A stretch of DNA of 64,000 bases from Stercorarius parasiticus (Eukaryota; Chordata; Aves; Charadriiformes; Stercorariidae). The stretch covers positions 664,943-728,942 of the forward strand of contig VWZL01000267.1 in assembly GCA_013396915.1 (NCBI GenBank), read 5' to 3'. Made by a program: the position numbers and the translations under genes. Shown in pieces: positions 47,301-59,060 of the stretch (positions are counted from its first letter, which is position 1; each line of letters starts with the position of its first letter). Below the pieces are notes generated by a model that saw only the letters and a list, made by a program, of their open reading frames with translations, did not search any database and was not told where the DNA came from.

Positions 47301-49816
47301 AGGAGATGGGAAGGAGAACGAATCTCAGGGCTCTAATGGAAACTGAAAGTAGATAAAAGCTGAAAAGAAATGCTGCTTTGATTGTAAGAATAGAAAGGAA
47401 AGTTGCAGGTTGTAGAATACTAGTCCAGATAAAAGACAAGGGACTGACAGATTATAGGATTTCACAGAAAGACTGAGGTTTTGAGGCCTGAGAAATATTC
47501 CCAGCATTGTACTGCTATCTTCATGCACACTGACACAATTTCTTAGGTGGAAAAATGAAGTCCATCTAAAAGAAAATTGAAAAATCATAATGGCGTGTAG
47601 CTTTTCCAATTGCTCAAATAAATGGCTATTTATACAGCAAAAAAACCAAACCACCCCTCTTTGCATGGCCCTTCCCCTTCTCAGTCAAGACCAACTTGAA
47701 ATGGGCCAGCACATTGTACATCAGATCCCTGGTAATGAATGACATTTTACTAAGCAACATTTAGCATGTGCAACCACGTAACGCATTAACAGCATTAATG
47801 TAAACCCCACTGTCTCGCACTGCAAGGAGGATTCTGCGCTGCCTTGCCAGGGCAGTGTGGCAAGAGAAAGGATATTGCCTCAAGTTTTCTCTCACAAATC
47901 AGTCGATCTTGATCTTTTTTGTCCAAATTGGGGTTTTCCACAAAAGAATTCATATCCCATTCATATCACTGTATGTGATCCCTTTAGTTAGGGTACTCTC
48001 CCAGCAGACAGAGGATGTGGATTTGGACCCCTCTCTGGAAAAGGAGGTATGAGATTTGTCTCCCCCATATTCTGGGCAAACACGCTAACTACGAAGTCAC
48101 TGTGGGAGACTCAGACCACATGGGGAAGGGACAAGCTGAAGGTTTGAAAGAAATCACCCACGAAAGCAATCCAACTCGTGAGTGCTAAGTGAAGAGTATG
48201 TGCAGTCTTGAAGAAGGTGCACCAGCCTCGGGGAAGAGAAGAATGAAAGGTGCACCCACGCAGTCTGTGCTTTCCACCTCCCTCCATACGGCAGCAGTTT
48301 AAACGAAGCAGCCCTGCTCACTCGTGTACAAAGCCCAACACGAGACATCCGGGTTTTTTGATTGTTGTATTTTAAACTGCAATGTAACGTCAACATAAGA
48401 ACCCAATCAAACAAAACAGAAAGTGAATTATGTGTTATTTTTTTAACTGGTTCTTCAGAGTGTCAACAATTACTGTGATTTCAGATAATCTGTTAGACCT
48501 AGGAGGTCTTTCTTCCTACTTTTTACCTTAAAATGTTGGACCAGAACTCAATAACAAGAAAAACAACAGCAAAATGTTTCATATTTCTAGCATACGCGTA
48601 AACATTTTGCTTATTTGTTCCATTAGAAACACTGATGAAAGTTAAGAGTTCCAGGTGCTTTGGTAGACTGTTCTCAGAATTATCAGCATGGAACAGAGAA
48701 TGAAACCACACACTGAAAGGAAAACAAAACAGTCCACTAAGTATTGTGAGCCAGGGTTGTGATTTGGTGGGTTTTGTGTCTGGAAAAAATATTACTTCAC
48801 CCTTGTCACGGAGCTTTTATCTATGTCCTTTCAGTTCACTGACATCTTGATATGGAAGACCTATACAGGAGTTAAAATAAAATGCTTGGTTACTTATTTG
48901 AATCAGCTGAACTTTTGTCCTATATCCAATACAGGGGTAAAAAAATGTATAATGCATTCAGAAGAAATTTGATGAAAGCAATGCCAAATTTAAAATCTCT
49001 TATACTTACCAGCACCAAAATAGTATATTATGCACTTAACCCAATGATTACTGTCTTGGACAGTCACAGAAAAATACCATTACTGTTTTTAGCTGAAGAT
49101 ATGTTGACAAACATCACTTACTGAAAGGATAAAATAAGCTACAGTGCTGTATATTAATATCGACTAATGACTACGTCTTAACAGGCTTTGTTAAGCATTG
49201 AGATGCTCATAAAACTTTTTGCAAATCACTTTGATTCAGATACCAGAATGAAACTATTCTTTTTTAAAAATATAATTTTCCAACTTTGCCTGGAGGCCGG
49301 AGGGCAAATGAGACATATGAAATCAAAGCCTAGCAAATTCATGTTGCTATTAAATTATGTTCTGATTTCATAATAAATAATCTCTCCATTCTTCTTAAAA
49401 TTTCATCCTTAACATCTTCGGCATTGTAGAAGTTATTAGAACTTTTCAAGTATAAGGAAATGTAGGGCACTGACATGTAGAGCTGGTTTCATTTTGCTGC
49501 AAGGCTATTTCATTTTATTTTATTTTAAACTTTACCCCAGTATTTTAGACTGTTCTGCAAGAACAGGATCCCAAGAGATGTTTTTATGTTGCTTCTTGGC
49601 AGTCTTTTTAACAGTCAAGTTTCTCATCCCGCAATGGAGTACAACTCTCTTGCAGTTATTGCTCTTTTTTATTCTTTTTTTTTTTTTCATGTTGAGACTC
49701 TAAGGAAAGGAGAAGAATAAAAAATGCTAAAATAGTATTTGAATATGTCAGAAAGAGTAATGTAAGGCACCAAATGTGCTGGGGCAACCATGGAAGAGCA
49801 TCCGCATGCAGCTGTA
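44313..49816. other. Unique non-coding sequence, no gene seen
   Basis: No recognised repeat apart from short T and AT tracts (T13 at 49675-49687). Open frames are unconvincing. A GC- and CpG-rich patch at about 46915-47205 stands out, with splice-site-like sequences on the minus strand, described separately. Confidence 0.6.
46915..47205 (-). other. GC-rich patch with a possible minus-strand exon
   Basis: About 290 bases of GC- and CpG-rich DNA in AT-rich surroundings. On the minus strand an acceptor-like CATCGCAG precedes 47203 and a strong donor (CTG, then GTGAGTG) follows 47130, bounding a 74-base stretch that is open as VTFAVWLLSVAPVLPPAG and so on. This hydrophobic reading could be a signal or membrane segment, but other frames are open too, and the tract before the acceptor is only partly pyrimidine-rich. 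A minus-strand open frame of 196 codons over 46539-47129 is not recognisable. I would not call a gene from this. Confidence 0.2.
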
Positions 49817-50234
49817 ACAGAATCACGGAATCACGAAATGACTGGGGTTGGCAGGGCCCTCTGGAGATCACCCAGTCCCACCCCCTGCCAGAGCAGGGTC
49901 ACCCAGAGCAGGTGGCACAGGAACGCCTCCAGGCGGGGTTGGAATGTCTCCAGAGACGGAGACTGCACCACCTCTCTGGGCAGCCCGTGCCAGGGCTCTG
50001 CCACCCTCACGGGAAAGAAGTTCCTCCTCATGTTTAGGTGGAACTTCCCATGGTCAAGTTTGTGCCCGTTATCCCTTGTCCTGTCGCCGGGCACCACTGA
50101 GAAGAGCCTGGCCCCGTCCTCCTGACACCCACCCTTGAAGTATTTATAAGTGCTGATAAGATCCCCCCTCAGCCGTCTTTTTTCCAGACTGAAGAGACCC
50201 AAGTCCCTCAGCCTTTCTTCATAAGAGAGGTTGG
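49817..50234 (-). mobile_element. CR1 LINE 3' end with reading frame still open
   Basis: On the minus strand the frame is open from [20 protein letters not shown] through [40 protein letters not shown] and [14 protein letters not shown] to the RALPTPVIS end, about 135 codons of CR1 ORF2 C-terminus with no stop. The 3' tail (ATTTCGTGATTCCGTGATTC on the minus strand) follows at the left edge. It is 5'-truncated at about 50234 and lacks the catalytic domains, so it is inactive. The intact frame and clear tail suggest it is younger or better kept than the 22-kb copy. Confidence 0.95.
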
Positions 50235-52791
50235 TAGCCCTAATGGAGTTTTGGGACAGAGTCAAAGCCAAGCCAAGCTCTACCCTAAACCCATGTGTTC
50301 CTGGAAGAAGCAGCAACATTACATGAGAAAGATGGACCAGAGCATAAGGCATTGCATAAACAGAACTAACGTTCCAGACTCAGAGGGAAGGAATCCAAGG
50401 TCAAGTTTCAGTAAGACCCAAAGTCAGGTGATAGAAGTGCCACCCCGCAGGAACTGCAATGGTACTGTTTGACTAGCAATGTGCTACTCGTCATTCCCAA
50501 AGGACTCAGAACACAGCTTTTGGGAAATGTCTCTTGTTGCCACAGACATAAATTTGAAGATATTAAAGATTACCCCACCTTCCAGACCTGATCTTGAGGG
50601 ATTTATTAAATTTTATTCTGGAGAAGACGACCTGAAGAGACTCTCTTATTGAAAAGACACGATGTAGGAAAGGATCTCTGTGGGAAGGAGCGCACAGTCT
50701 GAGAATTTGGGGGCACGGCTGCGAATACAAAGCCCACCAATGAGAGTCTAAATGGGACAGCTTATGTACAGACGCTTGTATTTCTCAAAAAAAGGATAAT
50801 CAAGCTTATTTAAGTTAATTGGAACTTAACAGATAACAGGATGCTGTGCTTGCACTGGTTAGCACACTCCAATCAGCGCTAACGGCCCCGTATGCCAGAA
50901 CAAGCTGTAGGGAGTTTGAGCCATCCCAGTGTAAGGCACACAGCACCAGGGAGAAAGCCTGGCCAAAAAATTCTCCATCATCACCTTCATCGCTCATCGC
51001 TGTCCTCACTCATCACCTTCACTGCTTCCACCTGGAGAGTGCCCCAGAGGTTGGCCACTGGTGAGTTTTCCCTTTCCCTTCTCCTTCTCTTTCTGCTTTG
51101 CTTTAATCCTGCCCAAAAACTACCTTTCACTGTTCCAGTGTGTGCCACCAGCTACAGAGCCCGCCATGAAATCTCTTCCAATGTGAACCTGCCTCCCTAT
51201 CCTTTGTGCAACAACAACATTGTCAAATAGATACTATAGTCTTTATTTGGTTGGAGCATTTTATTTTGAGCGCTTTTTATCAGCCTAGTCTGAAATAAGA
51301 CAGCAATAATGGCAATGTGCCATTGCTTTACCTGTCTGCACATAAGTTGAATATAAACTCAAATATTTTCAATATGCGATGTGACTTCCAAGCAGTAGGA
51401 GGCTTCTTTTAGCTGCCCCCTGCCCCTGCGAGCTGCCATGACAAGAATTTTGATACGTTTCTGGTTTCCTTATGATACCAGTAGGAGCTGAGCCTACCCT
51501 AAGGCACAAGCCTGCCTTTGAACAGCCATCCACACTGGAGCCCATCCATCCACACACACTCCAGTACGCTAGCCATTGCTGCTTTAAAAGCCAGATATAA
51601 CAAAATCACTTCCCTTTTCCCTGCTAGGGTCTACTTTATATAGCATTAAACAATATTTAACGATGAATTAACTGACCAGAAATTCCAGTTTCAGGAGTGG
51701 GGTCTTTTTTGCTCTCCAGCATTGTCAAGTTGCAGGTGCCACTGTTGTAACATCTGTGGTCTGTGCATCATGTGGCATGCCGAAAAATCTCCAGATAACA
51801 GAAAATATAACATTTCTCGACCACTGAGTTGATCTGATGCACTAACAATACAATGAGCTTTGCATTTCTTTTGGTGCCAGACATTTTTCTAAACCATCCA
51901 AGTTAAAACCATGACATGCAAAGAGTCAAGATGCCGGTCACGAGAGCCGGACGCAGACGTGACTTACCACCATATTCAGCACAGACGCGCTGATGATCGT
52001 GCCTTCTCGGTCTGAGTTTGCCACCACTTCATAGTCTGCTACTGATACCCTCAAGTGCTCCAGCTTCAGAAACACCCCCAGCCCCCAACACCGCCTGTTG
52101 GGCACGATACTGCCAGACGCTTAGGACCGTACCAGCTGTTTACTCATTTTTTATTCTTATTATATCAGATAGGGACTCATATGTACGTCAGGCTTACAGT
52201 CACTTCTTCTAAAAAGAAAAAGAAAGAAAGAGAAGCTGTATGCGAGCTTGACAAGAAAGCCACTGCAATAAAACTTCTTTTATGTTTTCTGTGGCTCAAT
52301 TTCAATTCATTATCCCAGTTTAGCTGGATCGGAATTAGAGAAGTATCCCTTCTTTAAATGCCAAGCTTTCAAAAGAGGATTCAAATCCTACCATAAAGTG
52401 TTCATGAACAAAGGTGTCCCTTCACTCTCTTTACATTTCCTTACTTTGCTTTTGCATTACTCTTACTACTTTTGCACCTCAACTTCTCTTCCCTGAGATT
52501 TTAAATCCATTTAAAGACTTTTGAAATGTCTTGTACGGATTTCTGAAGAAATACTGATGTGAGTTTTGATGCCATCTACTTGTTAGAATAAGAAATGCAT
52601 TAAATAATAAAGCAAGAGTAGATGAAGGACAGAAAAAGATGTAAAAAAGGTTATTGTAGAGTTTCCGGGAAAGCATGGGGGTCTGAAAATGGCAGTGGCC
52701 TTTTTATAGGAGGAAGCCACTATTTTCATCATTGCCTTCATTTCTAACATTTGTAGCTGTTTCAAGTTTGTCATTTCTCAAGGACTTTGTT

Positions 52792-52840
<49 letters not shown>

Positions 52841-54554
52841 GCAAGTAGTAAAGAAATGTTATTCCTGCATCAAACCGTAATAAGCTAGGAACAAGCATTC
52901 AAATATTTGCTGCCTTCCTCATTGCCATTTCAGCCTGTGCTACAGCTTGTTACCCGTCCACATTTCCCGTATTCCTCATTGCGCATCGATCACTGCACTG
53001 AATTGTGCAACAGTTCACACACAAAGTAATTTTGCATTTAAATTACAAAGCAGAAAGAAATCTGCCCAGCAGCTGAATAGCTAGCATTCATAAAACATTT
53101 GTGATCCACACGCGTGTTCACAGACTTCACGCTGATGACTGAGACCATCAGCAAGGAACAACACCACAACCCAAGAAAGCAGGATGACAGCCAATTTTTC
53201 TATTTTGCCACAATTAAGCTTGTTCAATACTGAAGTTTTCCATACAGGCAAATTCTGAGCAGGCCAAAGCCTAAACATCGATGGCAAATTCACATTGTTC
53301 ATTTCAAACACCTATTTTGATGATTGTTTTCATCTTTATGGACATGTAATTTACCATACATCTACTCCAAAAAGTCAAACCTGATAAATATTGAGAATCT
53401 AAGTACAAACCAAATACAAATACCAAACACATAAACCTGCCTAACAAGGAAGCGGCTCCAGAGACAAGCAACAGCTTCTCCCGAGCCAGAACCTTCTTTG
53501 CTTTTTCTTTCCATATGATAAGGGTTTCGACATCTCTCAAAATTTAAGCCAACGCTTTCCTTGTATAAAACCTATGGTCACATTTGTTACTGCTGCTAAT
53601 ACTACTGAAACCAATAGTGAACCAACCTAGCATGTACTCAAGTTTGAGTTTTCAAAAAATGGTTATATGTGTGGACTTTATACAGGAGCGTCAATAAAGA
53701 AGCTATAGAATAATGAATAGATATATAAAAAAATTGAGAGAGTTACATTCTTTCAACTTCTCTTTCTCTTATCAAACCCTTTTTTTGTCATAAGGACACA
53801 ACTGTGAATTAAATATGACATCTAAAGCCATAAGAACTTTCATTTCTCTTTTCTGGCAAAACCCTGGGTTTTGTCCTCTAAGTGAAAGATCCCTTTAACT
53901 ATTGAATTTTTTGGATCCGTCCCTGTGCGTTCGAAGGGTCAGCTTCTTTGCCTGGAAACACAGACCCTCTGCGTCTCAGGCACAAATTACTTGATTTCGA
54001 AGCAGCAGTGAAGCTAAACAGGCAGCAGCGACACTGGCTATGAGCAATGCCCTTTTTCATCAGCCTAGCAGAAAAGTTGAGCCACCATAAAAATCAGGCA
54101 TAAAATACATTACAGAATGCCACCTAATTTTTGTTATGTTAAGGTTTGTGATTTTATGAACTGCTTACTCATTATTCCCAGTATGTTTTTAAGTACATCA
54201 GACTAACTCAATCAGGAATGGTTCCAGCTTACTGATAAGACATCCATAAAAATTCATTAAGAAATAAATCGGTATATCTATGTGTAACATCTTCCAGATT
54301 CATTAGGATGATTAGATGTTAAAAATACAGAGATAACCATTAAAGTGAAAAGTGTAGCCTTAGTCCATATCTCTACACTCTGAGGAAAATTTTAATAGTC
54401 AGCTACTGACTAATAAAATGTGTTTCCCCACCATTTACTCCCGTGCTTGCTAACACCTACATAGCCAGCAAAGGCTGACACTCCTTGTTTTTAACAGTAC
54501 TCCAAATACTAAAATTATGCCTTAAGAGTACTCCAAACAAAATAAAACTCTTGG
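50235..54554. other. Unique non-coding sequence, no gene seen
   Basis: Contains a CA microsatellite at 52799-52830 and an A/G-rich patch near 52212-52236. Open frames are all short. One moderately GC-rich area (50880-51010) gives overlapping frames on both strands with no recognisable product. Confidence 0.6.
52792..52841. repeat. (AC)16 microsatellite with AT flanks
   Basis: Sixteen uninterrupted AC units at 52799-52830, with ATATAT on the left and five AT units on the right. It is the longest pure dinucleotide repeat in the window and so the likeliest to be polymorphic. Confidence 0.97.
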
Positions 54555-54559
54555 GCCAG
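54555..54559. repeat. Target-site duplication, left copy (GCCAG)
   Basis: GCCAG directly abuts the TG terminus of the LTR and is repeated exactly at 55160-55164. Five-base duplications are typical of ERVL-like (class III) elements, against four for many class I and six for many class II elements. Confidence 0.85.
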
Positions 54560-54868
54560 TGTTGTGGTTTAACCCTGGCCGGCAACTAAGCCCCAGGCAG
54601 CCACTCGCTCACTGCCCCCGACAGGATGGGGGAGAGAATCAGGAGAGTAGAGTGAGAAAAAACTCATGGGTTGAGATAAAGACAGCTTAATCAGTAAAGC
54701 AAAACCCACATTTGCAAGCAAAACAAACCAAGGAATGCATTCCCTGCTCCCCATGGCAGGCGGGTGCTCAGCCATCCCCAGGGAAGCCGGGCTCCATCGC
54801 TGTAACAGTGACTTGGGAAGACAAACACCATCACCCCCAGCGTCCCCCCTTCCTTCTTCTCCCCCAGC

Positions 54869-54874
54869 TTTATA
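54869..54874 (-). promoter_or_regulatory. TATA box of the LTR promoter
   Basis: On the minus strand the LTR reads GGGTATAAAGC. It lies roughly in the middle of the 600-bp LTR, where the U3 promoter of a retroviral LTR is expected, so transcription would start some 25-30 bases further towards lower coordinates. Whether the solo LTR still drives transcription is unknown. Confidence 0.5.
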
Positions 54875-55071
54875 CCCTGAGCATGACATCCCACGGCATG
54901 GAGTGTCCCTGTGGTCAGTTGGGGTCAGCTGTCCTGGACGTGTCCCCTCCCAGCCCCTTGTGCCCCCCAGCCCATCGCTGGTGGGGTGGGGTGAGGAGCA
55001 GGAATGGCCTTGCTCTGTGCAAGCCCTGCTCAGCAATAACGAAAACATCCCTGTGCCGTCAACTCCATTCC

Positions 55072-55097
55072 CAGCACAGATCCACAGCACAGATCCA
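55072..55097 (+). repeat. 13-bp tandem duplication inside the LTR
   Basis: CAGCACAGATCCA occurs twice back to back. It falls in the probable U3 part of the minus-strand LTR, where short duplications often change enhancer content between family members. Its effect is unknown. Confidence 0.85.
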
Positions 55098-55159
55098 AAA
55101 CACAGCCCCACACCAGCTACTGCGACAAAATTAACTCTACCCCAGCCAAAACCAGCCCA

Positions 55160-55164
55160 GCCAG
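55160..55164. repeat. Target-site duplication, right copy (GCCAG)
   Basis: Exact match of the five bases at 54555-54559. The pair confirms a complete insertion with no later loss at either end. Confidence 0.85.
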
Positions 55165-56371
55165 GAACAGATTCTGTCTCTATGTTGGTAACAGAGGCCA
55201 CCACCCACTATTTGGGTATTCCCACTACGCACAACGCTAACAGAGCTGTCCATGTGAGAGGTCCAACATCCTTTTCAAGAAAAGCTGATCAATTTAACTT
55301 CAAAATGCTTTCACCAGGTCTTAATGAATTTGCTTCTAACTGACCTGATATGACCACCTCCTTCAAAGGACCACTGGAAGAGTAAGCTCTGGTATGCAGA
55401 GCCACTCTATGCTCTCAAGAGGCTCTTTAGGCCTTCAGATGTTAGATAGTGTAGGACTGGACTAAGAATAGATAGATAGAAGTGTTTTAATCAACATGAC
55501 TAATGGAGCTCTAAGCAACAAGGGCCCAATTTTGACAGTTGTTACGCCAAGCCAGGCTAACAAGAATAGCTACTCTGTAAAAAGCACTAGAAATAAAATA
55601 TATCAGAGCATTACACAAGCTGGGATTATTTAATAACAGGATTAGAAAATTCAGCTTAACTACAGATAGGTGTTTCTGTTCATTACACAAAGAAGTTGGT
55701 TTAAATCGGTAAAAAAAATAATAAAACAGGAACTTCAGACCATGACAGCGTTCCTCCTGTACTGTACATATGTTCACAGAAGTACCCGTTTGCAGACACG
55801 CTGAAACATCTCTAAAATGTAGGTAGTTGAGAAAGACTTTCTTCTCAAAGATGAGCCAATTGTTAGTGATTTGTGATGTATTTTTTAAAAGGCAGAAAGG
55901 AAGCCATACAAAAACCCAGACATTCCAAACAGAGTATCAGTCTACGGTATAGGAAAGTGACTTTCTGAAGCTTCCATCATAAATGAGGGTTTTCTTTGTT
56001 TTTTTTCTTTTTGTAAGATTTCAATGTGTCCGTGTCAAACAGCACGTAAGCATTACACGGACACCATGAGCAGCTGTGCTCTTTGTGAGCGTGGGCGCTG
56101 CTTCCATTCTCTCCAGTACTTCTCCTGAAGATTTTATTCAGTTAAAAGCTTGTAGCAAAACGTTATCAGGTTCATCAGATGTTGAAATGTGAGGGATCAA
56201 AGAGGAGAACGTGACCAGGTCTCACAACTCTTAAAAAAAACCCCCACACCCTAAAGACAACCAAGAACTGGTATTTCAGAAAAGCTCGTGTGCTTTCTCC
56301 TGCAAGTACGGAGTGAATGGCTGACAGGCGCAGGGCGCACACAGCGTCTCTTCCGTCTGGGACATACAGTA

Positions 56372-56426
56372 GCTAATTAGTAATTCTGGGCCAAATCTTT
56401 AGAGATTTTAAGCATCTGCTAATTAG
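56372..56426. promoter_or_regulatory. Two identical GCTAATTAG homeodomain-type sites
   Basis: GCTAATTAG occurs at 56372-56380 and again at 56418-56426, 46 bases apart; a further TAATTC follows the first. TAATTAG is a palindromic homeodomain core. The surrounding 100 bases are repeat-free. This is only a motif-based suggestion of a regulatory element. Confidence 0.25.
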
Positions 56427-57110
56427 CCCAAGAGCTGTTAACAGCAGTAGGCGCTATAAAGTCTCAGCCTTTCCATAAAACATCGAACGAAAAGCCAGTA
56501 CTGCAGTTTATCATTGCAGTGTGTCATTTCGTAGTTTAGTATTTTCTTGCTTATTCTTGAACTTTTTGCTGGTTATTTTATGTACCATTTTATTTTTATT
56601 TTAACTCTTCAACCAAATATTCTATCATTTCCAAAAACCCACATCCATAGAAAAAGGGGAGGAAAGTAATAGTATGAAATGCAATCAGGACACCGACAGG
56701 CAGATACCCGTTAACTCCCTTGTCTTTATCTGCATACAGATTCTCAGCTACTTCGCTACCAAAAGCCGTACACCGAAACTGGGGGGGATTTTCTACTACA
56801 GATAAGACTTGAGAAGAGCATGCCTAAAAAGGAGCACCTAAGCAAATAAATAAGGAACGTCTCAGCCACCCATCAGGTCTCAGCCCTCACACTGAAACTA
56901 ATGACTGGTGTGGCCATCTGGTAACTTTTGCAAAGCCCTTGCTATACCTAAACTTACGATCCTCTGGGAAACACTATTCTACCTACCACTTTACTGGTAG
57001 GAAATAAATTATTTATGAAATGTTTATATAATTTTGTTTAACTTTATTTGCATTTCCCTAATATCTCCCTTTGTTCTATTGATAAAGCTTCACACAGGAA
57101 CTATCTTTAA

Positions 57111-57176
57111 GCATTTGATAAAATTCTATTCAGCATTTGATAAAATTCTATACACCATTTGACAAAATTCTGTTCA
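57111..57176 (+). repeat. Three-copy 22-bp tandem repeat
   Basis: Copies begin at 57111, 57133 and 57155. The unit is GCATTTGATAAAATTCTATT followed by CA, with two changes in the second copy and three in the third, so the array is mildly diverged. No coding or known regulatory meaning. Confidence 0.93.
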
Positions 57177-57959
57177 CATAGAAATTTTGCAGCAAAATGT
57201 CATGCAATAAGATCAGTCCATTTTTAAGAGTCTAATTAAAGACATTAGAAAGAAATGACCTGAGGGTAGGAAGAGCAGTTAATGGATGTTTCTTGTCAGA
57301 AGTTGTGAAATGTGTTTTACCAAAGGGATTAAACATGTCCATTGAATCCATCATGCCATACAAACATTCATTATTTGCCAGTTCAGCCTATGAGAAAGGG
57401 AAATATTTCCCCATTTCTCGCAGTTACGAAGCTGTTACTCCTGTGCTGACACGCGACCAGGAGCCCGTCTACATTAGGAGAGGCCAGTTTCACGTGCCCC
57501 TAAAGCCCGTAGGCTGGCCTCCCCTTTCCTCACCTCCAGCCTTCCTGGGAAATCTCTCAGACCTCCTCGTTACCCCAGCAAGGCAAACGGGATGAAGAGC
57601 CCTGCCTGGTGGCAAGGTCCTGTCGTCACCTGCTGCACATGCCTGCCATGCTCTGCCAGGAGCCTGGAAGATGCCTTGGTCTTCTGACCAAGGAAGGCGC
57701 TAAAGCACTTGGTATCCATGACTTGTCTTGCCATGAGCGCTTCAAACAGGGCAACATATAAAAAGGTGGGTTTGCTACTACCACATTCCGAAAGAAAACA
57801 ACTTCAAGGGTTGCTTCCAAAAAAGACTTCAGGTCCGGATATCCTAAACACAGAGAGCTCCTCACTTAAAGTCCTGAGTCACTTGCTTACACTCAAGAGT
57901 AAGTTTGGGACAATATATAAATAATCGTACTGTCATACTGGCTGGTTCTCTTCCTCTGT

Positions 57960-58330
57960 CAGGGCCCTGTGTTCATGATGAGGCGCGTCCCTCTGTTGCA
58001 CACAGCGTAGGGTGCCTGGTGCAGCTCCGGGTTGAGCTCCAGGAGACCGAGCCCTGAGTGATTCCCGTCCTAACACTGTCTCTGCCAGCACCAGTTTCTC
58101 CATTGGACTCCGAGAGTGCTTCGTGGTTGCCTATCGCACCAGGACCACACTCAGAAGTGGCGGGATGGTGAGCCCCTCAGAGAAGAGCTTGGTGGAATGA
58201 AGCAGGAGGACCCGTCAAGGACCTCGTGGGGCTCCTGGCTTCTCCCACTGTGAGCAGTGAGATACGAGGACGGCGGAGGCCAAGCTCACGTACCCATTGT
58301 GGGATGGCAAAGCAGCGCTCAGCGCTGTAT
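57960..58330. other. GC-rich stretch of unknown nature
   Basis: About 370 bases clearly richer in G and C than the flanks, with a perfect 15-base palindrome (CAGCGCT, C, AGCGCTG) at 58313-58327. Frames are broken by stops in most readings; a minus-strand reading over about 57950-58075 is open but unrecognised. It could be a decayed exon, an old retroposed sequence or a worn LTR fragment; I cannot tell which. Confidence 0.3.
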
Positions 58331-59060
58331 CCTTCAGGACTCTTGAAGTTGTCAAGACAATTCTGGATAAATACGATCTCATTGAAAGCTAAATCAGAAA
58401 TGAAAATTTCGCAAAATGGAAACAGTGAAGTGATAATAATTCAAGTATTTAAATAATAATCTGAGTCTCATGAGGAAACTTCATGTTTAATTTTACATAC
58501 GATGTGGAGACTAAGTTTATTACTGGGGATCTATTAATCTTTCTGCGAGATTTGTTAATATTTTTGCAATGCCCAGTGGACAATGATAAATCACTGCAAT
58601 TAAGACTGGGCTAAGTTAATCTTGTGGCTTCATTTTACGTCTGTTCTATCTCACTTGTTTTTGATGATCAGCTTTTAAATTTGGGGTGATGGCAGCAAAT
58701 GGGTAATGTCAGAGCACAGCTAGAAATCCCGTATAATACGTATTGCTTTTAATGTCGTTTGCAGTGTGTGAGTTCACTACGTTTGATCTCTCTTGCCTGC
58801 TCCTTATGGAGTCAGGCTCTCTTGCTGGCCGATTCCCCCCAAACGCTACCTGCAGGCGCAGCAGAGACTCCTGGAACTTGAGGACAGGTTTACAGCTGAT
58901 CTCTGGGAATCACCGGCATTCAAGGAACACTGACCAGCAGCCAGTACTTCAGGGAGAGCTGATCACCCATACTGGCCATGGCGTTACTCCCAAATAGGTT
59001 TCTAGTCTCTTCCAGGGACTGCACTTGTGCAGTCATGTCCCCTCCTAGAGTTCAAATCAA

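Larger units (their letters stand above)
54560..55159 (-). mobile_element. Solo LTR of an avian endogenous retrovirus, 600 bp
   Basis: The plus strand starts TGTTGTGGTTTAACCCTGGC and ends near AACTCTACCCCAGCCAAAACC..CCCA, the inverted form of an LTR family I recognise as widespread in non-galliform birds; the usual sense strand is the minus strand here. Termini are TG and CA, flanked by a perfect 5-bp duplication, so the boundaries are firm. No gag, pol or env and no second LTR is present: the provirus was lost by LTR-LTR recombination. Open frames inside, including a 211-codon minus-strand one that overruns the edge, are not retroviral genes. A 13-base internal unit is duplicated at 55072-55097. 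Confidence 0.93.
55165..59060. other. Unique non-coding sequence, no gene seen
   Basis: Holds a 3 x 22-bp tandem repeat at 57111-57176, paired homeodomain-type sites at 56372-56426, a GC-rich stretch at 57960-58330 and an enhancer-like AT-rich stretch at 58440-58640. A 100-codon plus-strand frame at 57293-57595 and several shorter ones match nothing known. A small perfect hairpin (CCTTGGTC, four-base loop, GACCAAGG) lies at 57674-57693. Confidence 0.6.

Noticed and set aside
49831..50352. 173-codon minus-strand open frame as a gene
   Set aside because: About 135 of its codons are the CR1 ORF2 C-terminus; the apparent start lies in unrelated flanking DNA.
54569..55204. 211-codon minus-strand open frame, the longest in the window
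   Set aside because: It lies almost entirely inside the solo LTR and runs past its edge; LTRs of this type carry no such gene.
57674..57693. Perfect hairpin CCTTGGTC, loop TTCT, GACCAAGG as a terminator or small RNA
   Set aside because: Eight-base stems with short loops are expected several times by chance in this window; it is too short for a microRNA precursor and nothing suggests transcription.
59017..59034. Inverted repeat GACTGCAC / GTGCAGTC
   Set aside because: Same reason: chance expectation, and no supporting context.
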